Shown: piece by piece, positions 41,159-48,779 of the stretch
Position numbering within the stretch: position 1 is the first letter of the stretch
How the letters are laid out: each line of letters starts with the position of its first letter
Assembly (NCBI GenBank): GCA_002238415.1
Contig: MPMI01000002.1
Location: 161,053 to 225,052 of the forward strand
Direction: 5' to 3'
Length of the DNA: 64,000 nt
DNA from: Desulfurellaceae bacterium bin18
GTDB lineage: Bacteria; Desulfobacterota; Binatia; Bin18
Program-made: the position numbers and the translations under genes
The notes under the pieces: generated by a model
Seen by the model: the letters and a program-made list of their open reading frames with translations, nothing else
Told to the model about the DNA's origin: nothing
Database searches by the model: none

Positions 41159-42130
41159 ATGAGTCGATTGCGTATCGCCTTTATTATGGACCCGATTCAA
41201 CACGTCCTTATCGACAAAGACACTACCTTTGTTTTCATGCTTGAGGCACAGACCCGGGGCCACGAGGTCTGGTATCTGGAAATGTCGGACCTGTTTATTG
41301 AACGCGCGCGCGCCATGGGCCGGGCCCGCCGGATCGAACTGCGCCGAGAGGTGAACAACCATTTTACCTTTGGCCCGGAGCATACCGGCCCGTTGGGTGA
41401 GTTTGACGCGATCTTTATGCGCAAAGATCCGCCCTTTGATATTGCCTATCTGCACGCGACCCAGTTGCTCGACCTGGCCCGGAATGAAGGCGCGGTGGTC
41501 CTCAATCGTCCCGCCGGCCTACGCGCGGCAAACGAGAAACTCTACGCCCTCAACTTTCCCAGCGTCATCCCTGCCACCCTGATTACCCACGACACTACGC
41601 GCCTCAAATCCTTTCTCGACGAGTTAGGCGGCGAGATGATTATTAAACCCGTAGATGGTCATGGCGGGGCCGGAATCTTTTATGTCCGTACGGATGATCG
41701 GAATCTGAATTCCATCCTCGAAACCATGACCCAGGACGGTCGTGAGGCCATCATCGCCCAGCAGTATATCCCGGAAGTCCGGCAGGGCGACAAGCGTCTC
41801 ATCGCCCTGAACGGCGAACCCATTGGCTGTACCCTGCGGGTGCCTCGGGCTGATGAAAATCGGGGTAATATTCACGTAGGCGGAACCTGCGTCAAGGCGG
41901 ATATCACCGACCGGGATACAGAGATCTGTCGCACCGTCGCCCCGTTTCTCCAAAGGGACGGGTTGTATTTTGTCGGGCTAGACATCATTGGCGACTATCT
42001 GACCGAGGTCAATGTCACCAGCCCAACCGGTGTGCAGGAAATTGATCGGCTTAACCAGACCTGCCTGGAAGCCCAGGTTATTGATTTTGCCGAGCAGCAG
42101 GTGGCAGCGCAGCCGCGTCCCCGTGCGTAA
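41159..42130 (+). CDS. gshB: glutathione synthetase
   Basis: A 323-residue ATP-grasp enzyme joining gamma-glutamylcysteine and glycine. IAFIMDPIQHVLIDKDTTFVFM is the family N-terminus; IIKPVDGHGGAGIFYV, GDKRLIALNGEPIG and TEVNVTSPTGVQEIDRLN are ATP- and metal-binding stretches. The start has GAGGAG 7 nt upstream. Its product supports the class III alcohol dehydrogenase at 55819. gshA is not in the window. The queuosine-precursor transporter follows 10 nt later. Confidence 0.96.
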   Translation: MSRLRIAFIMDPIQHVLIDKDTTFVFMLEAQTRGHEVWYLEMSDLFIERARAMGRARRIELRREVNNHFTFGPEHTGPLGEFDAIFMRKDPPFDIAYLHATQLLDLARNEGAVVLNRPAGLRAANEKLYALNFPSVIPATLITHDTTRLKSFLDELGGEMIIKPVDGHGGAGIFYVRTDDRNLNSILETMTQDGREAIIAQQYIPEVRQGDKRLIALNGEPIGCTLRVPRADENRGNIHVGGTCVKADITDRDTEICRTVAPFLQRDGLYFVGLDIIGDYLTEVNVTSPTGVQEIDRLNQTCLEAQVIDFAEQQVAAQPRPRA

Positions 42131-42140
42131 CTGACATCCA

Positions 42141-42857
42141 ATGCCGCGCGACACTCGCATTCCGCCTGGTCGGGCTTGGTCGGCGCATACCCGCGAGGTC
42201 TTCTATTCCTTTCTGGCCGGAATTTTCCTCACCTCGCTCACCTTGGGGAATGTAGTCGGGATTACGAAGTTCGTCGATCTTGGCTGGTTTGTGATTCCGG
42301 CGGGGCTGTTGGCCTACCCCTTTACCTTTTTGGCCACCGACCTAATCAGCGAGCTCTACGGCCGGCGGCGGGCGCAGTCCATCGTCTGGGTTGGTTTTTG
42401 CATGAATTTCTTCATGCTTTTCCTCATGTGGTTTGGCCACGTGTTGCCGGATGCCTCGGGCGTATCAGGGGCAACCGCAACGTTTGACGCCGTGTACGCC
42501 TTTATGAAGCCGGGCGTTATCGCCTCTATGATTGCCTATCTGGTCGCTCAGTCCGTTGATGTCCAACTCTTCCATTTCTGGCAACAGCTCACCAAGGGGC
42601 GACATTTGTGGCTGCGCAATAATGGCTCGACCATGCTCAGCCAAATCGTTGATACGTTTCTCATCTCGTCCATCCTGTATGCGTCCGGCGCGCTCGGCTC
42701 AGCCGTTGATTCGATAGACAAACTCATTCCGCTGGCGCTGTCCTCGTATGCCTTTAAGCTCGTCTTTGCCCTGCTCGATACACCTCTATTCTATCTGGGA
42801 GTATATTGCCTGAGAGATCGCGTCCCCACCGTAGACGAGAGTCGTCCCACAGTCTAA
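42141..42857 (+). CDS. queuosine precursor transporter (YhhQ family)
   Basis: A 238-residue membrane protein with about six hydrophobic helices. TLGNVVGITKFVDLG, ATDLISELYGRRRAQSIVW and the NNGSTMLSQIVDTFLISSIL helix are YhhQ hallmarks. E. coli YhhQ imports preQ0/preQ1 for queuosine synthesis. The gene is 10 nt after gshB and probably shares its message. Confidence 0.9.
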   Translation: MPRDTRIPPGRAWSAHTREVFYSFLAGIFLTSLTLGNVVGITKFVDLGWFVIPAGLLAYPFTFLATDLISELYGRRRAQSIVWVGFCMNFFMLFLMWFGHVLPDASGVSGATATFDAVYAFMKPGVIASMIAYLVAQSVDVQLFHFWQQLTKGRHLWLRNNGSTMLSQIVDTFLISSILYASGALGSAVDSIDKLIPLALSSYAFKLVFALLDTPLFYLGVYCLRDRVPTVDESRPTV

Positions 42858-42896
42858 CCGGCACGCTCAGGCGTACGCCATCGCCATGTCAGCCGG

Positions 42897-43568
42897 CTAT
42901 TCAGATTGCCGGGCCGCCCACTCCTCAAACCGGACCATGCGTAGACTATTGGGCGTTTCGTGGAGAATATAGGTGAGTGGTTCGCGAAAGGTCTTGGCCT
43001 GAAACGATTTTTGAGCTCGTTCCCACAGGTCGAGGTCTTCTCCATAATTCAGATCACAAAATCCGCCCAGCTCGATAAAGACGGTGCGCTTTCCGAACAG
43101 CGTCCCACCGATCACACACTCGGATATGCGGATAAGCTTGGTCGGATCAAAGAAGTCGACGACCCATTGCTTGCCAGCGACCTGGACACCGCCTTGAATC
43201 AAATCAAGCTCATGGCGACGCAACAGCGCGAGCCGCGTCTCCAAATGGGCGGGACAGTATTCATCATCACTATCGAGACAGGCAATATATTCTCCTCGGG
43301 CTTCCGCAACGCCACGGTTGCGTGCGGCCCCAACCCCCTGATTTGCCTGTCGGACATAGCGAATCCGGTCGGACCGTTGCTGCCACGCCGCGACAACGTC
43401 GGCCGTATTATCGGTGCTGCCATCGTCGATAACGACCAGCTCCCAGTCCGTGAACGTCTGGACCAGCACCGATGCGATACTCCGCGGCAATAAATCCGCC
43501 CGATCAAAAGTCGGCAGGACCACGGATATTAGTGGCGTGTTGTGTCCTGCGTCTCGTCTCCCCGACAT
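42897..43568 (-). CDS. family 2 glycosyltransferase
   Basis: A 223-residue GT-A glycosyltransferase. ISVVLPTFDRADLLPRSI opens the nucleotide-binding half, VVIDDGSTDNT and ACLDSDDEYCPAH carry the donor and metal aspartates, and NYGEDLDLWERA is the ED acceptor-side motif. No membrane segment, so it works in the cytoplasm on a lipid-linked or protein acceptor. GGGAGG lies upstream of the ATG. It stands alone on the minus strand at the edge of the accessory island. Confidence 0.88.
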   Translation of the reverse strand: MSGRRDAGHNTPLISVVLPTFDRADLLPRSIASVLVQTFTDWELVVIDDGSTDNTADVVAAWQQRSDRIRYVRQANQGVGAARNRGVAEARGEYIACLDSDDEYCPAHLETRLALLRRHELDLIQGGVQVAGKQWVVDFFDPTKLIRISECVIGGTLFGKRTVFIELGGFCDLNYGEDLDLWERAQKSFQAKTFREPLTYILHETPNSLRMVRFEEWAARQSE

Positions 43569-43587
43569 TGCTGCGTCCCTCCCCGCC

Positions 43588-43611
43588 CAACGTCGCTCTC
43601 ACTGGACGTTG
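43588..43611. other. 7-bp inverted repeat upstream of the glycosyltransferase
   Basis: CAACGTC / GACGTTG with a 10-nt loop, 20 bp upstream of the glycosyltransferase start. It may be an operator; nothing else is clear between 43569 and 43766. Confidence 0.25.
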
Positions 43612-43766
43612 ATTACCGCCCGCCAGTGGTCAAATCGTCCGCCTCCTCCACACGCGCTATCATCACCGACTCATCAACGTCAACGGTTCGATTCTCACCC
43701 CTTGCGCCCCCGTAACAGGGCTTGCCAAGAAACTGGATTAACTGCTAAGAGAATGCCCCACCGTGT

Positions 43767-43839
<73 letters not shown>

Positions 43840-43932
43840 CATCTTTACTCTCAATAAAACCGAGGCGGCGTTTACCTTACGGTGGGTTAGCAAGCATCTA
43901 TCAGACGAAGCAATTAAGAGTATCTCCGACTT

Positions 43933-43975
43933 GGTACTGTCCTCAGTGTACAGTTGACTGCCTAATTTAGGCAGT
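43933..43975. repeat. GGTACTGTCCT copy with adjacent CCTAATTT hairpin
   Basis: Positions 43933-43943 carry GGTACTGTCCT, repeated exactly and in the same direction at 44456-44466. A CCTAATTT follows at 43961, inside an 8-bp hairpin ACTGCCTA / TAGGCAGT (43957-43975). It looks like a second, degraded end of the element whose clearer end is at 44456. Confidence 0.45.
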
Positions 43976-43995
43976 GAGGGATTATTGGCGGATTG

Positions 43996-44187
43996 TTATT
44001 CGCAGTCCTTCAAGAGGCTATCGAGGCGCTGGATTTCCTGGCGTAGGGATTGCATCTTTTGCGGCGCTTCGATCACCCATTGTCGTGATGGATAATCAGT
44101 AAGAAAGAGCAGGGAATCCTGCGGACTATCGGCAAGTGCACACCACAGCCACTCCCATCGAGTGAACTTTTCTTGCCAACAGGTCAC
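43996..44187 (-). CDS. short hypothetical ORF, probable gene remnant
   Basis: A 63-residue frame with GTG start, rich in Trp, Leu and Gln, with a C-terminal coiled-coil-like helix (MQSLRQEIQRLDSLLKDCE). The frame upstream of the GTG is open for only a few codons after a stop. I do not recognise it. Its composition looks protein-like, but its position between transposon-end-like repeats and the similar fragment at 44280 suggest a decayed gene. Confidence 0.35.
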   Translation of the reverse strand: MTCWQEKFTRWEWLWCALADSPQDSLLFLTDYPSRQWVIEAPQKMQSLRQEIQRLDSLLKDCE

Positions 44188-44279
44188 CTCTTGCCGGGCT
44201 TTCCGATAAGAAGATCAATGCCAGATTCGATGAGGTGATCCAGCCATTACGAAACATCCCGAATGGTTAAATGGCTATT

Positions 44280-44426
44280 TTACTCCAGCGCTCCTGATGG
44301 TGCCAAACTCTTTTCCTTGAAGTGCTGATGCCAATTCTCAAACGCTTTTGATGGCAGCCGTGCGCGACACCGCTGGATATTCACTTCCAGGTCCTGCACA
44401 AGAAATTCAAGCACGAGGTCCTGCAC
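44280..44426 (-). CDS. short hypothetical ORF with internal repeat, probable remnant
   Basis: A 48-residue frame (GTG start) reading VQDLVLEFLVQDLEVNIQR then a basic, Trp/His-containing half. A perfect 11-bp repeat (AGGTCCTGCAC on the plus strand at 44389 and 44416, 27-bp period) encodes the duplicated VQDL. I do not recognise a family. It and the ORF at 43996 may be two parts of one broken minus-strand gene. Confidence 0.3.
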   Translation of the reverse strand: MQDLVLEFLVQDLEVNIQRCRARLPSKAFENWHQHFKEKSLAPSGALE

Positions 44427-44455
44427 GTTTATCTTGATATCGCTCTACCATTATC

Positions 44456-44511
44456 GGTACTGTCCTAATTTGAACGCAAACGGCCTAATTTCAGCCCGAA
44501 CCGCCTAATTT
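44456..44511 (+). repeat. transposon-end-like array of three CCTAATTT units
   Basis: After GGTACTGTCCT, the octamer CCTAATTT occurs at 44464, 44484 and 44504, exactly 20 bp apart. The first two units share more of the 20-mer (a later A and a C, with GAA/CAAA ends). Regular short repeats behind a TGTCC-like tip are typical of transposase-binding ends in Mu/IS21/IS481-like elements. No transposase gene or inverted partner end is in the window, so it is an orphan end. Confidence 0.5.
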
Positions 44512-44517
44512 GAGGAG

Positions 44518-45068
44518 TCAATTATTCTCCTTTCTGGATGCTGTCCTATGTCGTTCACCAGTCAGGATGCCTACTGCATGCAGATCATCAGTGCATTCAT
44601 TATATTCTGCCTTGTACACTTGAAAGTACCCAAGAAGATTATGGCCTTCTTGGTTGAATTGGTAGCTGATGCAGGTTGAGTGTACTGTTGTTGTTTCTTC
44701 TATATCCTCATCCTGCATATAGAAGGTATATAGAAGGTATATCGCTGGTTGTTGATGATACTTGGGAGTACCGAGACTACAAACTCCGATTCATCTTCTT
44801 GATGTACACCATACGCCAGGGCAATAACCGTATCCCCTTTCACCTCAGTAATTCTATATGACTTGAGAGTAGGGGTGTACCAAGGATCACTTGGGGTCGT
44901 CGGGCTGAAGTCGAGGGAGAACAGCCAGGTCCCGATCAGCCCGCTAAGCTGCTGCTGGCGCTGCTGTGCGTCACCTCTGCGTATGTGCAGTGTTTCTTCC
45001 TCTGCCCACCCAGGCCCACTCAGCAAAAGATTGGACACAAGGCCCGCGACAGCGAAGAGCCAAAACAT
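44518..45068 (-). pseudogene. secreted protein gene split by an 11-bp tandem duplication
   Basis: Start ATG at 45068 with GGGGAGG 7 nt upstream gives MFWLFAVAGLVSNLLLSG and a signal peptide ending PGWA. The first frame ends at 44700; a second minus frame continues to 44518. At 44717-44738 the 11-mer ATATAGAAGGT occurs twice in tandem. Removing one copy joins the two frames without a stop (QRYTFY then MQDEDIEETTTVH), giving a 179-residue protein. It has a GTWLFSLDFSPTTPSDPWYTP region resembling lipocalin-like beta-barrel starts, but I do not recognise the family. Could be an inactivated gene, a slippage switch, or a sequencing artefact. Confidence 0.6.
44717..44738. repeat. 11-bp perfect tandem duplication
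   Basis: Two head-to-tail copies of ATATAGAAGGT followed by a partial ATAT. The unit is not a multiple of three and lies inside the secreted-protein gene, shifting its frame. Confidence 0.85.
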
Positions 45069-45092
45069 GACCATACCTCCCCTTGACGGGTA

Positions 45093-45148
45093 TGCAAGGA
45101 TTATAGTGGCGTCAATCCCTTTGTTGACGTCTCTATAATCCCCTTGCA
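45093..45148. repeat. 56-bp imperfect palindrome
   Basis: Outer arms TGCAAGGATTATAG and CTATAATCCCCTTGCA pair except for a 2-nt bulge; inner arms GCGTCAA and TTGACGT pair around TCCCTTTG. Both strands therefore show TTGACG close to TATAAT. It lies just upstream of the secreted-protein gene and could be its control site or a MITE-like relic. Confidence 0.6.
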
Positions 45149-45156
45149 CAGGGAAG

Positions 45157-45191
45157 AAAAAGGGATGAGACAGGCGCTACTGTCTCATCCC
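45157..45191 (-). terminator. Rho-independent terminator with no gene before it
   Basis: GGGATGAGACAG / CTGTCTCATCCC, a perfect 12-bp stem with a 6-nt loop, followed on the minus strand by TTTTT. No minus-strand coding gene lies within 860 bp upstream, so it ends an unknown transcript (perhaps a small RNA) or insulates the gene downstream. Confidence 0.8.
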
Positions 45192-45429
45192 AGGGGAGGA
45201 GGTAACGTGGAATGAAAGACCCAAAAGCATGCCGATGTCTCACCGATCTTGGTGGGAACTGAGTCACCTTCCAAGGACGGGAAACATGTCCTCGGCGAAT
45301 TTGTCTTTGGCAAGAGGAAACAAAAACCTGTATGGAAGGGAGGAGCGGAGAGGGCCTGACGATTTTGGGTACAACTTCTTCTAACTCATCAGTATGAATT
45401 GTCTTGAATAGACAGGGAGGCAATCAGCC

Positions 45430-45663
45430 ATGACGTTTCAGATGTTTGATCGGATCAGTGCAGACCCGAATATTTGTCTGGGGCAGCCTACTGTTACCGG
45501 TACCCGGATTACGGTCTCCGTCATTCTCCGTATGCTTGCCTCAGGCATGTCGTGCCAGGAAATCGCACAGGAGTATCCAGAGCTGAGCAAAGAAGATGCT
45601 CAACAAGCCGCTGCCTACGGGGCGTGGTTAGCGTCTGAGCAGTCCCGTGCGTACCCTTCTTAG
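45430..45663 (+). CDS. DUF433 antitoxin-like protein
   Basis: A 77-residue protein. FDRISADPNICLGQPTVTGTRITVSVIL and the IAQEYPELSKEDAQQAAAYGAW helix are typical of DUF433, a small homeodomain-like DNA-binding fold often paired with DUF5615. ATG is preceded by AGGGAGG. It ends 3 nt before the DUF5615 gene, and is expected to be the antitoxin and autoregulator of the pair. Confidence 0.85.
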   Translation: MTFQMFDRISADPNICLGQPTVTGTRITVSVILRMLASGMSCQEIAQEYPELSKEDAQQAAAYGAWLASEQSRAYPS

Positions 45664-45666
45664 ATC

Positions 45667-46032
45667 GTGCGTTACTTGGCCGACCATCACATTTCTCCTC
45701 GCACAGTCGCTCTTCTCAAGACCGACGGATACGATATTATCCGTGTCAGCGACATACTCCCTCAAGATGCTCCGGATTCTCTTATTCTTGAACGTGCTCG
45801 CCTCAATAGACGGACCGTAATCACCCAAGACCTTGATTACTCGGCTCTCCTTGCAACTACCCGCTACACTCAGCCCAGCGTGATATCTCTCCGTCTCCAA
45901 AACAATCGTCCTGAGCACCTGGCATCCATCCTGCTAAAAATACTGCCAACGATTGATGATGATCTCCGAACTGGAGCTATTGTTGTTGTGGAAGAAAACC
46001 GTATTCGCGTCCGTTCTCTCCCTCTGCCATGA
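45667..46032 (+). CDS. DUF5615 (PIN-like) toxin-like protein
   Basis: A 121-residue protein with the DUF5615/Mut7-C-like PIN-like fold. RYLADHHISPRTVALLKTDGYD has the first acidic residue, ITQDLDYSALLA the second acidic pair typical of PIN-type nucleases. GTG start. It lies 3 nt after the DUF433 gene. RNase activity is inferred from the fold and pairing. Confidence 0.82.
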   Translation: MRYLADHHISPRTVALLKTDGYDIIRVSDILPQDAPDSLILERARLNRRTVITQDLDYSALLATTRYTQPSVISLRLQNNRPEHLASILLKILPTIDDDLRTGAIVVVEENRIRVRSLPLP

Positions 46033-46056
46033 TCTCGGCTGTCTCCTACTATTTAT

Positions 46057-47793
46057 TTAACTCCGCGGTATGCGAATCTTCTCAACCATGTCTTGAACCG
46101 CGGTTGGTGGCGGGCTGGTGAACGAGGACAGGACAAGCGCAACGCCAAAGTTGAGCAGCATACCAATCCCGCCGATGCCTTCGGGCGAGATACCCCACAA
46201 CCAGTGCTCGGCGGTATTGGCTTCGGGGCTGATAAATTTGAAATAGATGATGTAGGCGGTGGTAAAACTCATGCCGCAGATCATCCCGGCAATCGCCCCG
46301 GCTCGGTTCATGCGTTTGGAGAAAATCCCCAGGACAATCACCGGAAAGAAGCTCGAAGCGGCCAGGCCGAAGGCAAACGCCACCACTTGGGCGACAAATC
46401 CCGGCGGATTAATGCCGAAATAACCGGCGATGATTACCGCTCCGGCCGCGGCGAGACGGGCATAGCGGAGTTCTTGCTGCTCTGTGATGTCCGGACGGAT
46501 CACCTTTTTCATCAGATCGTGGGAGACCGACATCGACAGGACGAGCAGCAAACCGGCAGCGGTAGACAGGGCGGCCGCCAGACCGCCCGCCGCAACCAAG
46601 GCGATGATCCAGGCCGGCAGTTGGGCAATTTCCGGATTAGCGAGCACGATAATATCCCGGTCGATGTATAACTCGTTTCCCTGCCAGCCTTGCCCTGCAG
46701 CGTACTCGGCAAAGACTGGATTGCGATCATTATAATACTGAATCCGGCCATCCTGGTTCTTGTCGGAAAACCGAATCAGGCCTGTTTCCTCCCATTTTGA
46801 GAACCAGTCAGGCACCCGGGCATATTCTGCATTGTGCACGGTCGTTAAGAGATTGGTCCGGGCAAACGCCGCAACCGCAGGCGCGGTGGCATACAGGATG
46901 ACAATAAACAACAGAGCCCAGCCGGCTGAGAGCCGCGCATCTTTCACTCTCGGGACCGTAAAGAAACGGGTGATGACATGCGGCAGACCGGCAGTCCCAA
47001 CCATCAGCGAGAGAGTAATAAAAAAGACATCGATAACCGTTTTACTCCCCCGACCCGTATAGGCCGCAAAACCAAGGTCCTGACTTAAACCGTCAAGTTT
47101 ATCCAGCAGAGACGTCCCAGGCTCCGTTGTCAGTTCCGCCCCAAAACCGATTTGGGGCAGCAGCGTATCCGTCATCAGTAGGGAGATGAAAAAAGTGGGC
47201 AACATATAGGCAAAGATCAGCACACAGTATTGGGCGACCTGGGTATAGGTAATGCCTTTTTGTCCGCCGGTCACGGCGTAGATAAAGACGATGGCCATGC
47301 CGATGATCACCCCGAATTCAACCGGTACCTCTAAAAAACGCGCAAACACAACACCCACACCCCGCATCTGACCGGCCACATAGGTAAACGAGACAAAGAT
47401 GGCGCAGACGAGCGCGGCGACCCGAGCAGTTTGCGAATAATAGCGCTCACCCACGAAGTCCGGCACGGTATATTTCCCGAACTTCCGCAAGTACGGCGCA
47501 AGTAACAGGGCCAGGAGCACATACCCGCCCGTCCAGCCCATCAGATACATCGCCCCGTCACGCCCCAGGAAGGACATCATGCCCGCCATCGAGATAAACG
47601 AGGCCGCACTCATCCAACCAGCGGCGGTCGCCATGCCGTTAGCGACGGCACCGACCCGTGAGCCGGCAACATAAAAGTCACTCGTTGACTCGGCTTTGGC
47701 TCGCCAGGCGATACCGATATAGAGCGCAAACGAGAGGCCAACAATGATGAAGGTCCAAATTTTGACTGGATCTGTCGAAAAGAGGTCCATCAT
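46057..47793 (-). CDS. sodium:solute symporter (VC2705-type, acetate permease-like)
   Basis: A 578-residue membrane protein with about 13 helices of the SSS/LeuT-fold family. YVAGSRVGAVANGMATAAGWMSAASF is the family helix 1-2 region. A polar loop contains DKNQDGRIQYYND (residues 344-356), an EF-hand-like calcium-binding pattern. It overlaps the DUF4212 gene by 4 nt, the usual small partner of this subtype, and probably imports short organic acids with sodium. The substrate is not readable from sequence. Confidence 0.9.
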   Translation of the reverse strand: MMDLFSTDPVKIWTFIIVGLSFALYIGIAWRAKAESTSDFYVAGSRVGAVANGMATAAGWMSAASFISMAGMMSFLGRDGAMYLMGWTGGYVLLALLLAPYLRKFGKYTVPDFVGERYYSQTARVAALVCAIFVSFTYVAGQMRGVGVVFARFLEVPVEFGVIIGMAIVFIYAVTGGQKGITYTQVAQYCVLIFAYMLPTFFISLLMTDTLLPQIGFGAELTTEPGTSLLDKLDGLSQDLGFAAYTGRGSKTVIDVFFITLSLMVGTAGLPHVITRFFTVPRVKDARLSAGWALLFIVILYATAPAVAAFARTNLLTTVHNAEYARVPDWFSKWEETGLIRFSDKNQDGRIQYYNDRNPVFAEYAAGQGWQGNELYIDRDIIVLANPEIAQLPAWIIALVAAGGLAAALSTAAGLLLVLSMSVSHDLMKKVIRPDITEQQELRYARLAAAGAVIIAGYFGINPPGFVAQVVAFAFGLAASSFFPVIVLGIFSKRMNRAGAIAGMICGMSFTTAYIIYFKFISPEANTAEHWLWGISPEGIGGIGMLLNFGVALVLSSFTSPPPTAVQDMVEKIRIPRS

Positions 47794-48092
47794 TGGCCAC
47801 CCCGCTCGCTGCTGACCTCTTCTTTTTCCTCCAGGTCATATTCCCGGTCCAAACGATTCATCAGCCATACGTACACAAAGATCAAGACGACAAAGACATA
47901 CATCGAGCCTTGTTGCGCCATCCAAAAACCAAGCCGAAAGCTGCCCAGCCGGATGGTGTTCAGATCGTCAACAAAGACAATAGACAGCCCAAAAGAAACA
48001 ACAAACCAGACGCTGAGCAATACTCCGACAATGAGAAGATTCGTGCGCCAGTAGGCACGCAGGGACAGGTGAGAGACGGGGTCATTTTTCAT
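47790..48092 (-). CDS. DUF4212 small membrane subunit
   Basis: A 100-residue protein with two membrane helices (YWRTNLLIVGVLLSVWFVVSF and MYVFVVLIFVYVWLMN) and a charged C-terminus. It is the standard partner of VC2705-type symporters. I start it at the ATG giving MKNDPVSHLS; the frame runs 26 codons further without similarity. Confidence 0.88.
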   Translation of the reverse strand: MKNDPVSHLSLRAYWRTNLLIVGVLLSVWFVVSFGLSIVFVDDLNTIRLGSFRLGFWMAQQGSMYVFVVLIFVYVWLMNRLDREYDLEEKEEVSSERGGQ

Positions 48093-48170
48093 ACACGACG
48101 CACCACTTGATAGGTCAGACGGAACAACTGAGGAGCCACAGCCGAGGTCTTCTTTTGGAATGACAATCAA

Positions 48171-48575
48171 CTAGGCAGCATCCGGGGGCGAGGGGAATTC
48201 ATGCGAGACAATATAGTGGAGCACGCTCTGGGGGGTGATCAGACCAACCACAACACCTTGGCGTACTACAGGCAGGTGATGGATTTTCTGCTCTCGTAAA
48301 ATGGTGAGCACCTGATCCGCAGGAGTAAATTCGTCGACGGTTATCACATGTTCCGTCATCAGTGCCTCCACAGCCACATCGTTGGCGCGCTGGGCGAGAA
48401 AGGCATCGAGCATGTCGCTTTCGGTGATAATGCCAACAACGCGTCCGTTCGCATCGGTGACGGGCAGGCCGGTGATGTCCAACCGAGCGAGTTGGCGTGC
48501 AGCCTCGGCTAGGGTCGTCCCAGGAGAGACGACCACATCGTTTACCGCCATAAATTGTCGGGCGTGCCCTTTCAC
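48171..48575 (-). CDS. two-CBS-domain protein
   Basis: A 134-residue protein made of a CBS pair (about residues 8-65 and 72-128) that binds adenylates and senses energy state. VSPGTTLAEAARQLARLDITGLPV and GIITESDMLDAFL are typical. The GTG start at 48575 has GGAGG 6 nt upstream; the frame is open far beyond. It lies 78 nt before the DUF4212-symporter pair and may modulate it. Confidence 0.85.
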   Translation of the reverse strand: MKGHARQFMAVNDVVVSPGTTLAEAARQLARLDITGLPVTDANGRVVGIITESDMLDAFLAQRANDVAVEALMTEHVITVDEFTPADQVLTILREQKIHHLPVVRQGVVVGLITPQSVLHYIVSHEFPSPPDAA

Positions 48576-48779
48576 TGACACCTCCCTCTCTCCCCACCGA
48601 GTGTATTGAGTCTGGCGTGGGCATTGTGACACACTCAACCTATCACGTCGAGATTGCCCATACGTCGATATCTTTCTTGCCACCTTGCTCACCCCGCGGC
48701 AGAATTACCATAAGATCGGCTCGAAGACAGCTCACTTCTGTGGTATTGGTACGGCAACGTCTTTTTGAGGAGGAATGAC

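Larger units (their letters stand above)
45069..45429. other. 361-bp intergenic region of the island
   Basis: Holds the start region of the split secreted-protein gene, a long palindrome (45093-45148), a strong terminator (45157-45191) and, up to 45429, the leader of the DUF433 gene. Frames here (such as a 96-residue one on the minus strand) lack protein-like composition. The stretch 45230-45300 can form small hairpins (CACC/GGTG, AGGAC/GTCCT). Confidence 0.4.

Noticed and set aside
45133..45423. 96-residue minus-strand frame in the island
   Set aside because: It runs through the palindrome and terminator, has no ribosome site and no protein-like pattern.
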